Source of the DNA: an uncultured Clostridia bacterium
Lineage (GTDB): Bacteria; Bacillota; Clostridia; Oscillospirales; Ruminococcaceae
Assembly (NCBI GenBank): GCA_947627985.1
Contig: CANQYD010000023.1
Location: 1 to 34,457, forward strand
DNA length: 34,457 nt
Direction: 5' to 3'
Shown: piece by piece, positions 1 through 7,407 of the stretch
Numbering within the stretch: the first letter of the stretch is position 1
Layout: the number at the start of each line of letters is the position of its first letter
Translations under genes and position numbers: made by a program
Notes under the pieces: model-generated
Database searches by the model: none
The model's input: the letters and a program-made list of their open reading frames with translations, nothing else
Told to the model about the DNA's origin: nothing

Positions 1-24
1 ATCAATTTTTGCTACTCTCGACAT
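1..24 (-). CDS. 5' end of an unidentified gene, truncated by the window edge
   Basis: Only the first eight codons are inside the window, reading MSRVAKID on the minus strand. The start is supported by a GAGGTGAT ribosome-binding site directly upstream (about 29-36) and by a promoter-like sequence at 43-71. Eight residues are too few to name a family. Confidence 0.6.
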
Positions 25-42
25 TTTTATCACCTCAACCAT

Positions 43-71
43 ATTATATCATGTTGTGGGCGGTTTGTACA
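43..71 (-). promoter_or_regulatory. Promoter of the truncated left-edge gene
   Basis: On the minus strand there is TGTACA (66-71), a 17-bp spacer and a perfect TATAAT (43-48), followed by the ribosome-binding site and ATG at 24. The -35 matches the sigma-A consensus at four of six positions. Confidence 0.55.
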
Positions 72-94
72 CACCCATGCAGTCGCATCCGGAG

Positions 95-150
95 CAGAAG
101 TCAGAGAACAGAAGTCGGAGAGCAGAAGTCAGAGAGCAGAAGTCGGATTG
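95..150. repeat. Four tandem 14-bp units of the AGAAGTC heptad family
   Basis: Four adjacent 14-bp units begin CAGAAGTC at 95, 109, 123 and 137 and differ at one to three positions. Each unit is two 7-bp heptads. It is the reverse-complement form of the TCTGACY repeat found near 3136, 11545, 12250, 16155, 9465 and 34300. It lies between the left-edge gene and the nucleotidyltransferase operon; an open reading frame across it looks like a chance product of the repeat. Confidence 0.8.
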
Positions 151-164
151 TCAGAATTACAAGG

Positions 165-181
165 CGTCACCGGGGGTGACG
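165..181. repeat. Short perfect hairpin in the 25-273 intergenic region
   Basis: CGTCACC (165-171) and GGTGACG (175-181) form a perfect 7-bp stem with a GGG triloop. No T-run follows on either strand, so it does not look like a standard terminator. The rest of 182-273 holds no feature I can name, apart from a second copy of the motif TTGTACAC that also occurs near 65. Confidence 0.55.
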
Positions 182-273
182 GATTTAAATAGTGAGGATA
201 ATGAGGGAGAATTGTACACCCCCGGAGCCGATGTCTTATAATGACAAAAATCTGCTTAAAGTGGGTTCCAAAC

Positions 274-936
274 TCAAACTTCCCCCAACACCCTTTGACA
301 CCAATTAAACAGCGTCTCAAATGCTTTGTCGAAATCATAATCGCCGTTTTGCATATTTATGCACATCTGCAAGAACTTTTTGTCGTCGCCTTTCAGCGCT
401 TTAAGCAGGTCGCGCTTGGTTTGAACAAAATTACCGGTTATGAGATAATTAAGGTGCTGCAAAATATAAAAAACCTGTTTCGAGGACGCCGGGAGCCGGG
501 AAATATTATACTCCCTGTCAGCGTGGACAAAGCGGTGGCAAAGCTCGTGATAGAGATTGTTTACGCTCAGTCTGACATAGTTCCGCTCGTCCTCTTCGGA
601 GTATGCCGGGACGAGGCTTTTCAGCTCGCCGAAGCAGTCCTTTGTCGAATTCAGAAGATGACAGATTTCGAGCGGATTCCAGTTTTCAAGATCGCTTTTT
701 CCACAGATAAAGCCGCAGGATTTGTCAAAATTTCCTACCGAGATGAGCGCTTCGCGATATGTATTTAAATCACCGACAGACAGCCCGTCGATGACTGCCA
801 TGATGTCGATATCGCTCTTTTCGGTCGCCTCTCCACGAAGATAGCTTCCTTGCAGACCGACGTACAAAAGCCTTTTCCCGAATGCGGATTTTAATTCAGC
901 AGTTAAATCTTTAATATATTTATCTATTCCAAACAT
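274..936 (-). CDS. Nucleotidyltransferase-fold protein (220 aa)
   Basis: The protein belongs to the pol-beta-type nucleotidyltransferase superfamily, which transfers NMP groups to small molecules, proteins or RNA. The signature is clear: G30-S31 followed by D42-x-D44 in a SDIDIMAVID strand, the usual GS...DxD metal-binding motif. The remaining 150 residues are mostly helical and charged, as in aminoglycoside-type nucleotidyltransferases, but the substrate cannot be read. The start at 936 is chosen over an upstream ATG at 1065 because AGGAG lies 7 nt before it and because the longer frame would run through most of the NUDIX gene. It overlaps the end of the NUDIX gene by 13 bp, so translation is probably coupled. 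It is the last gene of the three-gene operon. A resistance role is possible but unsupported. Confidence 0.85.
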   Translation of the reverse strand: MFGIDKYIKDLTAELKSAFGKRLLYVGLQGSYLRGEATEKSDIDIMAVIDGLSVGDLNTYREALISVGNFDKSCGFICGKSDLENWNPLEICHLLNSTKDCFGELKSLVPAYSEEDERNYVRLSVNNLYHELCHRFVHADREYNISRLPASSKQVFYILQHLNYLITGNFVQTKRDLLKALKGDDKKFLQMCINMQNGDYDFDKAFETLFNWCQRVLGEV

Positions 937-1385
937 TCCGGATCTCCTGCCTCCTCGTTGCCGAGATATTTCGGGTAGGGCTTGTTTTCGTAAAAATTCA
1001 TGATAGCCCGGCGCTGTTTTGAAGGGTAGAGCGGGAGGGTGTTCAATTTTGAAATTTCCAGCCAATCGAAGCCGATCTGGTTTGTGTCGCCATGCCGATC
1101 TCCCGAAGCCTCACCGAGATAATCGCAGGAAAAAACGAGATCTACCCGATGAAAATCCTCGCCGTGCACGCCTTCGATCACAAAGAGCAGGTCACGGCAT
1201 TTTACGGCTAAGCCCGTCTCCTCCCTGACCTCGCGCTCGACCGCTTCGGGGAGGGTCTCTTCGCTGTCCTGACCTCCTCCCGGGAGGATATACCATTCCT
1301 CCCTGCCGTCGCCGAGTTTGATTGCCAAAAGCTTGCCGCCGCGGATTATCACCGCCTTTGCCGACGTTCTTATTTGTCTTGACAT
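924..1385 (-). CDS. NUDIX hydrolase (153 aa)
   Basis: NUDIX enzymes cleave nucleoside diphosphates linked to another group, such as oxidised dNTPs, ADP-ribose or nucleotide sugars. The NUDIX box is complete: G37-x5-E43-x7-R51-E52-V53-x-E55-E56-x-G58-L59, with the catalytic glutamates in REVREETGL. It is a single-domain protein of ordinary length. The start at 1385 is preferred over an ATG 17 codons upstream because AAAGGAG lies at the right distance, and because the earlier start would overlap the amidohydrolase gene. The gap to the amidohydrolase stop is 11 bp and the 3' end overlaps the nucleotidyltransferase, so the three genes form one transcript. The substrate is unknown; a nucleotide-processing step shared with the nucleotidyltransferase is a guess from adjacency. 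Confidence 0.9.
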   Translation of the reverse strand: MSRQIRTSAKAVIIRGGKLLAIKLGDGREEWYILPGGGQDSEETLPEAVEREVREETGLAVKCRDLLFVIEGVHGEDFHRVDLVFSCDYLGEASGDRHGDTNQIGFDWLEISKLNTLPLYPSKQRRAIMNFYENKPYPKYLGNEEAGDPECLE

Positions 1386-1396
1386 CTTAAACTCCT

Positions 1397-2194
1397 TTAT
1401 TTTCCGCCAAAGAACAGTTTTTCCGCATTCTGCCACAGGATCATCTGCCTCTCGGATTCCGTAAGGTCAAGGGAGCGGAAACGGTGAAGTTCGGCGTCAA
1501 AATCCCACATCGGATAATCCGTGCCGAATAAAACGCGCTCTGCCGAGTAGGACCTTATCAGCCGCAGCGCCTCATCTGCCGACATAAACGCCAGCGAGCT
1601 CGAGCAATCGACCCAGAAGTCGCGATGATTTTTTAAAATCTCCTCAGCCTCTTTCCAAAGCCCCCAGCCGCCGAAGTGCGCGCCGATCACCCGAAGCCCG
1701 GGATAGCGCTCCAGCACCTTCACGAGGCGTTCCGGGCGGGAAAAATCATAGCGGGTGTCGCCCATGTGCAAAAGCAGCAGAAGCCCGTGTTTTTCGCACA
1801 GTTCGTAGATCTTGAAGCAGCGGGGATCGTCGATCGCAATCCCCTGAATGTCGGGGTGGAGCTTGACGCCCTTGAGCCCGAGGTCGAGGATATTCCGAAT
1901 ATCGCCCTCGATGTCGTCGCTGTCGGGGTGAGCGGCGCCGAGCCCGCAGAGGTTTTCAAATGTCCCGACTTCCTCGGCGACGAAGGTGTTGATGCTTCTG
2001 ACCTGCGAGGGCTTTGTGGCTACGGAAAAGATGACGCTGTGGGTGATTCCGGCAGCCTCCCTGCACCGGATCATCTCAGCCGCGGTGCCGTGGTAAGCCA
2101 TCGGAAGCGAGTAGAATCTGCCTATGCTCTCGGTCGCCTTTTCGGCGATTTTTTCGGGATATATGTGGCAGTGGCAGTCGATTATTTTTTGCAT
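1397..2194 (-). CDS. Amidohydrolase-2 family metal-dependent hydrolase (265 aa)
   Basis: This is a TIM-barrel hydrolase or decarboxylase of the amidohydrolase-2 family (relatives include ACMSD and 2-pyrone-4,6-dicarboxylate hydrolase). Metal ligands expected for the family are visible: H8-x-H10 in DCHCHIYP at the N-terminus, H143 in LLHMG, H173 in GAHFGGW and D226 in FGTDYPMW. K111 sits in GVKLHPD. The start at 2194 has GGAG eight bases upstream and gives the usual family length. A longer frame reaching 2404 would add a proline-rich tail coded by a G/C-tract hairpin and is rejected. It is the first gene of the operon, with a strong promoter at 2217-2245. The substrate cannot be inferred. Confidence 0.88.
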   Translation of the reverse strand: MQKIIDCHCHIYPEKIAEKATESIGRFYSLPMAYHGTAAEMIRCREAAGITHSVIFSVATKPSQVRSINTFVAEEVGTFENLCGLGAAHPDSDDIEGDIRNILDLGLKGVKLHPDIQGIAIDDPRCFKIYELCEKHGLLLLLHMGDTRYDFSRPERLVKVLERYPGLRVIGAHFGGWGLWKEAEEILKNHRDFWVDCSSSLAFMSADEALRLIRSYSAERVLFGTDYPMWDFDAELHRFRSLDLTESERQMILWQNAEKLFFGGK

Positions 2195-2216
2195 TGTGAT
2201 CACTCCAAACATAGAT

Positions 2217-2245
2217 ATATTAGCGCAGTTTGGGGGAAAAGTCAA
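2217..2245 (-). promoter_or_regulatory. Promoter of the amidohydrolase-NUDIX-nucleotidyltransferase operon
   Basis: On the minus strand TTGACT (2240-2245) is followed after exactly 17 bp by TAATAT (2217-2222). The leader to the ATG at 2194 is short and contains the ribosome-binding site. Confidence 0.75.
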
Positions 2246-2314
2246 GTGGGGGATAGAGATTGGAGGGGGAGGGGGGAAATTGGGTTGTGCGGGGGCTTTT
2301 GTCACGATCTCGGA

Positions 2315-2341
2315 CCCCCTCCCCCTTTTAGGGGGAGGGGG
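2315..2341. repeat. C-tract/G-tract hairpin
   Basis: An 11-bp perfect stem, CCCCCTCCCCC (2315-2325) and GGGGGAGGGGG (2331-2341), closes on a TTTTA loop. It lies in G-rich low-complexity sequence (2246-2400). Similar C/G-tract hairpins occur at 2619-2639 and 2662-2685, so this is one copy of a local family. No gene is supported here. Confidence 0.75.
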
Positions 2342-2406
2342 GTATGCTTGGATATAAGTCTGTACAAAAGTAAACCGGGGGTGGGGGTCTGCTTTAAATA
2401 GCATGA

Positions 2407-2432
2407 GTTCATTTTCCGGCGGGAAAATGAAC
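2407..2432. repeat. Hairpin with CCGGCGG apex, copy 1
   Basis: GTTCATTTTCC (2407-2417) pairs with GGAAAATGAAC (2422-2432) across GGCG. The centre reads CCGGCGG, shared with hairpins at 2769-2797 (opposite orientation) and 2857-2875 while the outer stems differ. Confidence 0.75.
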
Positions 2433-2618
2433 GAATACCTTTTAACAATGGGTCGGGCAGGGAGGGGACTGCTATTTTATATTTAAGCCGTTGTTTATTT
2501 CCTCCCGACGTGGCTACTATGCTGGGGACAACCCTTGCAGGGTTTTCCCCAAACCCCTTTCCTCATGTGGGGCACCCCTGCGGGGTTCCCCACGCCCCTC
2601 CGGCTTCCCCCACCCCAA

Positions 2619-2685
2619 CCCCTCCCCGATGGGGAGGGGCTTTCTTCGCCCTCACCCCCAACCCCCTCTCCCAAGGGAGAGGGGG
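2619..2685. repeat. Two adjacent C/G-tract hairpins
   Basis: The first stem is CCCCTCCCC (2619-2627) with GGGGAGGGG (2631-2639) and a GAT loop. The second is CCCCCTCTCCC (2662-2672) with GGGAGAGGGGG (2675-2685) and an AA loop. Both are perfect. Reading frames across this stretch give proline/glycine-rich low-complexity peptides and have no ribosome-binding sites. Confidence 0.8.
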
Positions 2686-2740
2686 CATTTTGAGCTTCGC
2701 TTCGCTCGGCTCCGGACGACTTCGTCGCCGGTTTTTTGTT

Positions 2741-2918
2741 GGGGGAACCCCCGGCGAGGGTTCCCCCGATGAAAACAGTCCGCCGGACTGTTTTCATTCG
2801 CATACGCGGGGTTTTGTCTGCAAGTACGAGCAAGACACGCGGGGTTTTGCCCAAGAGACCATCCGGCGGATGGTCGATTGGTTGCAAAACCAGCTTGTCT
2901 TACAATCGTTTACGATTG
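2741..2918. repeat. Cluster of perfect hairpins, including CCGGCGG-apex copies 2 and 3
   Basis: There are four hairpins in series. GGGGGAACCC (2741-2750) pairs with GGGTTCCCCC (2758-2767). A 14-bp stem at 2769-2782/2784-2797 has apex CCGCCGG. GACCATCCG (2857-2865) pairs with CGGATGGTC (2867-2875), apex CCGGCGG. CAATCGT (2903-2909) pairs with ACGATTG (2912-2918). The phrase CGCGGGGTTTTG also occurs twice between them (about 2805 and 2840). No coding sequence is supported. Confidence 0.75.
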
Positions 2919-2979
2919 CGAAGTGCGAGCAGCAACAAAACCAGCTTATGCTCCCTCCTGCGCTATTGAACGATTAAAA

Positions 2980-3089
2980 GCCACCATATGTCCGCAAGCG
3001 TACATATGGTGGCTAAAGGATTTCGCTCACAGCGGTGAGCGACCAAGGACTCTGCCCTTGGATTCCGCAAGCCCTTTAAAAAGGGCTTG
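2980..3089. repeat. Run of three perfect hairpins downstream of the xylanase gene
   Basis: GCCACCATATGT (2980-2991) pairs with its complement at 3002-3013. TCGCTCAC (3023-3030) pairs with GTGAGCGA (3035-3042). CAAGCCCTTT (3068-3077) pairs with AAAGGGCTTG (3080-3089) around an AA loop. Read from the minus-strand xylanase gene they follow its stop codon, but none has a T-run after it, so a terminator role is uncertain. Confidence 0.7.
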
Positions 3090-3120
3090 ACCCTAAACTC
3101 GCCTTGTCTCTCAGAAGCCA

Positions 3121-3180
3121 AAGTGCAAAATCCGATCTCTGATTTCTACCACTCTACCACTCTAACTTCTATCCTCTATG
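3121..3180. repeat. TCTGACY-type heptad repeat overlapping the 3' end of the xylanase gene
   Basis: Heptads TCTGATT (3138-3144), TCTACCA (3145, 3153), TCTAACT (3161) and TCTATCC (3168-3174) run into the coding region. Read on the minus strand the repeat supplies the last codons (His-Arg-Gly) and the TAG stop of the xylanase. The neighbouring 3121-3132 is an inverted fragment of the 26-bp core seen at 11520 and 12286. Confidence 0.7.
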
Positions 3181-4518
3181 CTTCAGCGCAGCTCTTGCCA
3201 CAGCCCAGAATGCCGGCTTGACGATCATGTCCCTATCCGCAAGCAGAGCCGCGTTACGTCTGAGCTTCGGCGTGGTGTTGAGCCATGAGTTCTCATCGTC
3301 GGTGCCCCAGAACACTATCGCGTCGATGACCCCTTCGTCGGCAAAGTCGAGGAACATATCCACAAGCTCAAAATACTTGTCAGCCTGCCTCTCGTAGTCC
3401 TCCATCGACCATGTGTAGAAGCCCTCGTCGGCGATCGCGCCGACGAACATGTTCATGTCAAGCTCGGTGATCTCGACCCGGAAATTGCCCTTATACTCGG
3501 GGAAGCACTCGTCGTAGACCTCCGACAGGCTCGCGATTTTCTCGATATTTCTGCGGTAGAGCTCGACGTTGTTGTCGACGCTGATATGCGACTGGAAGCC
3601 GACGCCGTCGATCCTGACACCTTTTCTCATCATTCTTTCGAGCATGTCATACATCGCGTTCGTCTTTGAATCCTGCCACTCCATGTTGAAGTCGTTGATC
3701 ATCAGGACCATGTCCTCGCCGCCCGCTTCACGAGCCGCGTTGAAGGCGATCTCGACATAGTCGTCCGCGTATCCGTTGCCGTCGAGATCACCGATGATCT
3801 CAGACCAGAGCGAGCCGTCGTCGCTGTACTGCCTGATGCCGTTGCCATTCAAGACCTCGTTGCAGACGTCCCAAATCTTGATATCGTCTTTATAGCGGGT
3901 CATCAGTTCGGTGATATATGTTGTGACCCTCTCGATCAGCTGATCCGAAGAGGCAAGGGTGCCGTTTGTACGGCAGTCGGCAAGGGTCGACTGATCGTTT
4001 GGATCAGCCTTGAACCACCACTGCGGCACCTGAGAATGCCAGACGATGGTGTGACCCCGAAGTTGCGCGTTCGCGGCTTTTCCGATCTCGACGAATTTAT
4101 CCGCGTCGTCGAAGTTGTATACCCCCTCTGCGGGATTGCAGTGATCGGATTTGAGCTCGTTTCCGAGGACGTACATATTGTAATGCTTCAGAATCCCGGC
4201 TTTGACCTGATCCCCGACGGTGATCTTCGGACCCTCGGCTTTTTTATCGTAGGGAAGGGCGAGATCATAATCATACATCTGATTAGAGGTGAACGCCACG
4301 CCTACGCTGCAAAGCCCCTCAAAATACTTGTAAAGCGCCGGCAGACCGTAGTCGCCGATATGAAATTCCTGCTGCGACAGGCTCTCAAGCTCCTCTTCGG
4401 AGTAGGTGAGGGACTGGTCCGTCAGCTCCGTCTTATAGTCGATGATCTCCGGTTCGCCGCAGCTCACAAGCGTCAAAGTGAGCGCAAGGGCGGTCAGAAT
4501 TGCGATGATTTTCTTCAT
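3169..4518 (-). CDS. Secreted lipoprotein endo-1,4-beta-xylanase, GH10 (449 aa)
   Basis: The enzyme hydrolyses internal beta-1,4 bonds of xylan with retention of configuration. The N-terminus MKKIIAILTALALTLTLVSC is a lipoprotein signal with lipobox LVSC, so C20 should be lipidated and the enzyme held on the outer face of the membrane. Residues of about 60-445 form the GH10 barrel: H156 and WHSQVPQWW (160-168), acid/base E221 in WDVCNE, GFQSH (307-311), and nucleophile E352 in EITELD. Tryptophans near the end (FWGTDDENSW) match the family. There is no carbohydrate-binding module or dockerin. The start at 4518 has GGAGG seven bases upstream and begins exactly at the signal peptide; an earlier ATG at 4545 lacks this. 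The extreme C-terminus and stop codon lie in a heptad repeat. It appears to be a single-gene unit. Confidence 0.93.
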   Translation of the reverse strand: MKKIIAILTALALTLTLVSCGEPEIIDYKTELTDQSLTYSEEELESLSQQEFHIGDYGLPALYKYFEGLCSVGVAFTSNQMYDYDLALPYDKKAEGPKITVGDQVKAGILKHYNMYVLGNELKSDHCNPAEGVYNFDDADKFVEIGKAANAQLRGHTIVWHSQVPQWWFKADPNDQSTLADCRTNGTLASSDQLIERVTTYITELMTRYKDDIKIWDVCNEVLNGNGIRQYSDDGSLWSEIIGDLDGNGYADDYVEIAFNAAREAGGEDMVLMINDFNMEWQDSKTNAMYDMLERMMRKGVRIDGVGFQSHISVDNNVELYRRNIEKIASLSEVYDECFPEYKGNFRVEITELDMNMFVGAIADEGFYTWSMEDYERQADKYFELVDMFLDFADEGVIDAIVFWGTDDENSWLNTTPKLRRNAALLADRDMIVKPAFWAVARAALKHRG

Positions 4519-4554
4519 AAAATGTCCTCCAAAGTATTTTTGCACATAATATGC

Positions 4555-4569
4555 ATTATACCTATTATA
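4555..4569 (-). promoter_or_regulatory. Probable -10 region(s) of the xylanase promoter
   Basis: Two perfect TATAAT hexamers occur on the minus strand at 4564-4569 and 4555-4560, 40-50 bases before the xylanase start. Neither has a convincing -35 at 17 bp, which may point to an activator or a weak promoter. Confidence 0.4.
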
Positions 4570-4641
4570 TCATATCCCGAAAAAATTTTGTAGATGCAAA
4601 CGTCACAATTAAGGCTGTGGAAAGTTGTGCATTTTACCAAT

Positions 4642-7407
4642 TCACTGTATCACGACCTGAGCCGAGCTGCCCCCGCTCTTTCTCTTCGTCACGGCGATCT
4701 GCCTGCCGATCCGGGATTTCAGCTCCCCGACGTGGGAGATTATCCCGACGAGCCTGCCGCCGTCGGCAAGCGTCGCCAAGGCGTCGACAGCCTGTGAGAG
4801 GGTGTCGCTGTCTAACGTCCCGAAGCCCTCGTCCACAAACATCGCCTCGCACCTGATACCCCCGGCTGATGCCTGAACCTCCTCCGAAAGCCCGAGCGCA
4901 AGGCTTAAAGAGGCGATGAAGCTCTCGCCCCCCGACAGCGATTTTGCGCTCCTCTCACTGCCGTTGTAGTGGTCGATGACGTTCAGCTCAAGTCCGCTCT
5001 GTGCCCGCAGATTGTCTGCCGTCTTTTTCCTGATGAGGTCATATTTTCCTCCAGACATCTTCATGAGATGGAGGTTTGCGCGGCGGATTATCCTATCGAA
5101 AAACGCCGTCTGAACATAGGTCTCAAGGCTGATCTTTTCCCTGCCGCTGAGGTCTCCCGAAGCAGTCTGCGAAAGGGCGCTGACGGTCTGCCAGAGTCTT
5201 TCGGCGTCGGACATCTCCTCGCTTCTCTTTTTGATCTCTTCAAGCGCCGAGCGGTTGACGGTCAGCCTCGCGTAGATTTTGTTTTCAACATCCGAGGCTT
5301 CGGCGATTTTTTGATCCAAGTCCGATTTTTGGGATTTCAGCGCCTCGGGATCGGCTTCGATCGATCCTTTTAATAGCTCGGTCAGGCTCTTTTCCGAGGC
5401 GAGGGCGGAGTCATATTTTTCCTTAAGCTGATGAAACATCTCCCGGGCTTGCTCGGCTTCTTTTTTGAGATCGTTCCGCTCTTTTTCAAGATTTAATAGC
5501 CCCTGCCTCGCCTCGTCCGATGATTTGCATTTCAAGCCTTCTGCGAGTTCCCGGCGGCGGTCGTTAAGGCTTCTGAGCCGCTCTTTATCGGCTGCAAGAT
5601 CGGTCTCGGCAGAGGAAATATCCGGGATTATTTTCTCCTCGGCGGCTTGAAGGTCGGGGAGGATTTTATCAAGATCATTTCTGCGCAGGGTCCGCATTTC
5701 AGCGGCTTTTAAGGCTTTTGAGAGGAGGTTTTTGCGCGCGGCTTCGGCGGAATATATCTTCCGAAGATCATTTATCCCGTCCTCGTCCGAAATATCAAAC
5801 TCCCGGGCGAGCCGTTCGGCGTTTTCGGCTTCATGCTGATATGAAGCCTTCGCGGCGGCTGCTTTTGCGGACTTTTCGCTTGCGGTTTTTACGGCTTTTT
5901 CCCGCATTTTCTCGGCGGCGTTGACCTCCGATTCTTTGGGCGCCTCGGGAGGTCTGACGGCTTTTTTTGGGTGGATTTTCGAGCCGCAGACAGGGCAGGG
6001 ATCGCCTTCAGAAAGGGCTTCAGCCATGATCCCTGCCTGAGCGTCGTTGAAGAGGCGCCTTGCGTTCACAGCGGCTTCCGAGAGCCTGTCAGCCTCGTTT
6101 TGGGCGGCTGTGTATTCCTTTAAAGCGGCACTGTATGCCTCCCGCAGCTTCTCGGCTCCGGCAAGAGCGGTGCCGGCAGTCTCGATCTTTTTCAGGCGCT
6201 CGTCAGATTTCGAGATGTCGCTCATCAGTCTCTCACGCTCTTCGCCGGCGTTTTCAAGGGCTTTGCGCTCAGCCGTCAGCTTCTCGCGATCAGCTTTTTT
6301 GCGCTCATGCTCCTGCTTAAGATCATTTAACCTGCTTTCCTTTTTTGAAATATTTTCGGCAAGCTTTGATATATCCTTATCCAGTTCCGAGATCGCCTCA
6401 AAGGCTTTTATTTCGGGTCTCAGGAGGTTCATACGCTCCTCTAAACCGGCGTCTTTTTCGGGAAGATCGAGATCAAGCTTCTCACTTTTTTCTTTCAAAA
6501 TTTTCAGACGCGGCTCGGCTTCAAGGCGATCCGAGCGGCATTTTTCAATGCGTTTTTGGGTCTCGACGCGGCTCTCGGCTGACTTGATGAGCGCAGCCAG
6601 CTTTTCCGCTTCGGTCCGGAGTTTTTTGGTGTTTTCGGTCGCCGATTCATATAATTTCCCGTCCTCGGAGACGATATTGTTAATCAGCTCAATTATCCGC
6701 TCGGGCAAAAGTTCACCCCGGCGGGCGCATTCAATATCCGAAAAATACAAACTCTGCGGACCCGCAGTGATTCCCGCCGCGCACTTATCCGTCCACTTTT
6801 TTATCTCCCGAAGCCGCTCGGAGACCTCTTTTTCGGCTTTTGAAAGCTCGTCCTGAAGGGTTCGGTAGCCGTCGGTCTTAAAAATCTCACGGAAAATCTG
6901 CTGGCGGTCCTTGGTGTCGGCGAGGAGGAGCCGCAGGAAGTCGCCCTGCGCGATCATCGAAATCTGCATGAACTGCTGCCTGTTGAGCCCGATTATCTCC
7001 CGGATTTTTTGGTTGACGTCCTCTTTTTTGGAGATGACGCTGCCGCCCGGCAGGTACAGCTCCGCCTCCTGCCGCTGCTGTGTAAAGCCCTCTCCCCGGG
7101 ACTTTTTCCGCAGATATTCGGGCGAGCGCTTCACTTTATATATGCTGCCGCCGTCGGAAAATTCGAGGGCGACGAAGGTCGGGGTATCGTCGTCGGCATA
7201 TTTTGAACGGAGCATCGACGTCTCCCGGGCGGAGCCGCTTGCCTCGCCGTATAGCGCAAAGGAGATCGCGTCGAAGATGGTGGTCTTTCCCGCGCCGGTA
7301 TCGCCGCAGATGAGGTAGAGCCCGCCTCCGCCGAATTTATCAAAATCTATGACGGCTGACCCGGCATAGGGTCCGAACGCCGACATCTCAAGTCTCTTAG
7401 GTTTCAT
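4642..7407 (-). CDS. sbcC: SbcC/Rad50-type exonuclease ATPase subunit (921 aa)
   Basis: SbcC is the ATPase and DNA-tethering arm of the SbcCD nuclease, which opens and degrades DNA hairpins and protein-blocked ends. The N-terminal half of the ATPase has Walker A GDTGAGKT (35-42) and the Q-loop region near 154. Two long charged coiled-coil arms (about 180-465 and 490-740) flank the zinc hook CPVC (471-474). The C-terminal half has the signature LSGGES (about 823-828) and Walker B MFVDEGFG (856-863). The ATG follows the TAA of the ABC-F gene with no spacer and its ribosome-binding site (GGGAGG) lies inside that gene, so the two are co-translated. The usual partner sbcD is not next to it; upstream is an ABC-F gene and downstream the xylanase. 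A hairpin nuclease subunit is noteworthy in a region this rich in hairpins, but no link is shown. Confidence 0.9.
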   Translation of the reverse strand: MKPKRLEMSAFGPYAGSAVIDFDKFGGGGLYLICGDTGAGKTTIFDAISFALYGEASGSARETSMLRSKYADDDTPTFVALEFSDGGSIYKVKRSPEYLRKKSRGEGFTQQRQEAELYLPGGSVISKKEDVNQKIREIIGLNRQQFMQISMIAQGDFLRLLLADTKDRQQIFREIFKTDGYRTLQDELSKAEKEVSERLREIKKWTDKCAAGITAGPQSLYFSDIECARRGELLPERIIELINNIVSEDGKLYESATENTKKLRTEAEKLAALIKSAESRVETQKRIEKCRSDRLEAEPRLKILKEKSEKLDLDLPEKDAGLEERMNLLRPEIKAFEAISELDKDISKLAENISKKESRLNDLKQEHERKKADREKLTAERKALENAGEERERLMSDISKSDERLKKIETAGTALAGAEKLREAYSAALKEYTAAQNEADRLSEAAVNARRLFNDAQAGIMAEALSEGDPCPVCGSKIHPKKAVRPPEAPKESEVNAAEKMREKAVKTASEKSAKAAAAKASYQHEAENAERLAREFDISDEDGINDLRKIYSAEAARKNLLSKALKAAEMRTLRRNDLDKILPDLQAAEEKIIPDISSAETDLAADKERLRSLNDRRRELAEGLKCKSSDEARQGLLNLEKERNDLKKEAEQAREMFHQLKEKYDSALASEKSLTELLKGSIEADPEALKSQKSDLDQKIAEASDVENKIYARLTVNRSALEEIKKRSEEMSDAERLWQTVSALSQTASGDLSGREKISLETYVQTAFFDRIIRRANLHLMKMSGGKYDLIRKKTADNLRAQSGLELNVIDHYNGSERSAKSLSGGESFIASLSLALGLSEEVQASAGGIRCEAMFVDEGFGTLDSDTLSQAVDALATLADGGRLVGIISHVGELKSRIGRQIAVTKRKSGGSSAQVVIQ

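Noticed and set aside
2195-2404. N-terminal extension of the amidohydrolase to 2404
   Set aside because: The extra 70 residues are proline-rich and encoded by a G/C-tract hairpin; the internal ATG at 2194 has the ribosome-binding site, promoter and family-like N-terminus.
3068-3089. Terminator of the xylanase gene
   Set aside because: The 10-bp stem is perfect, but no T-run follows it on the minus strand and it lies about 80 bp beyond the stop among many other hairpins.
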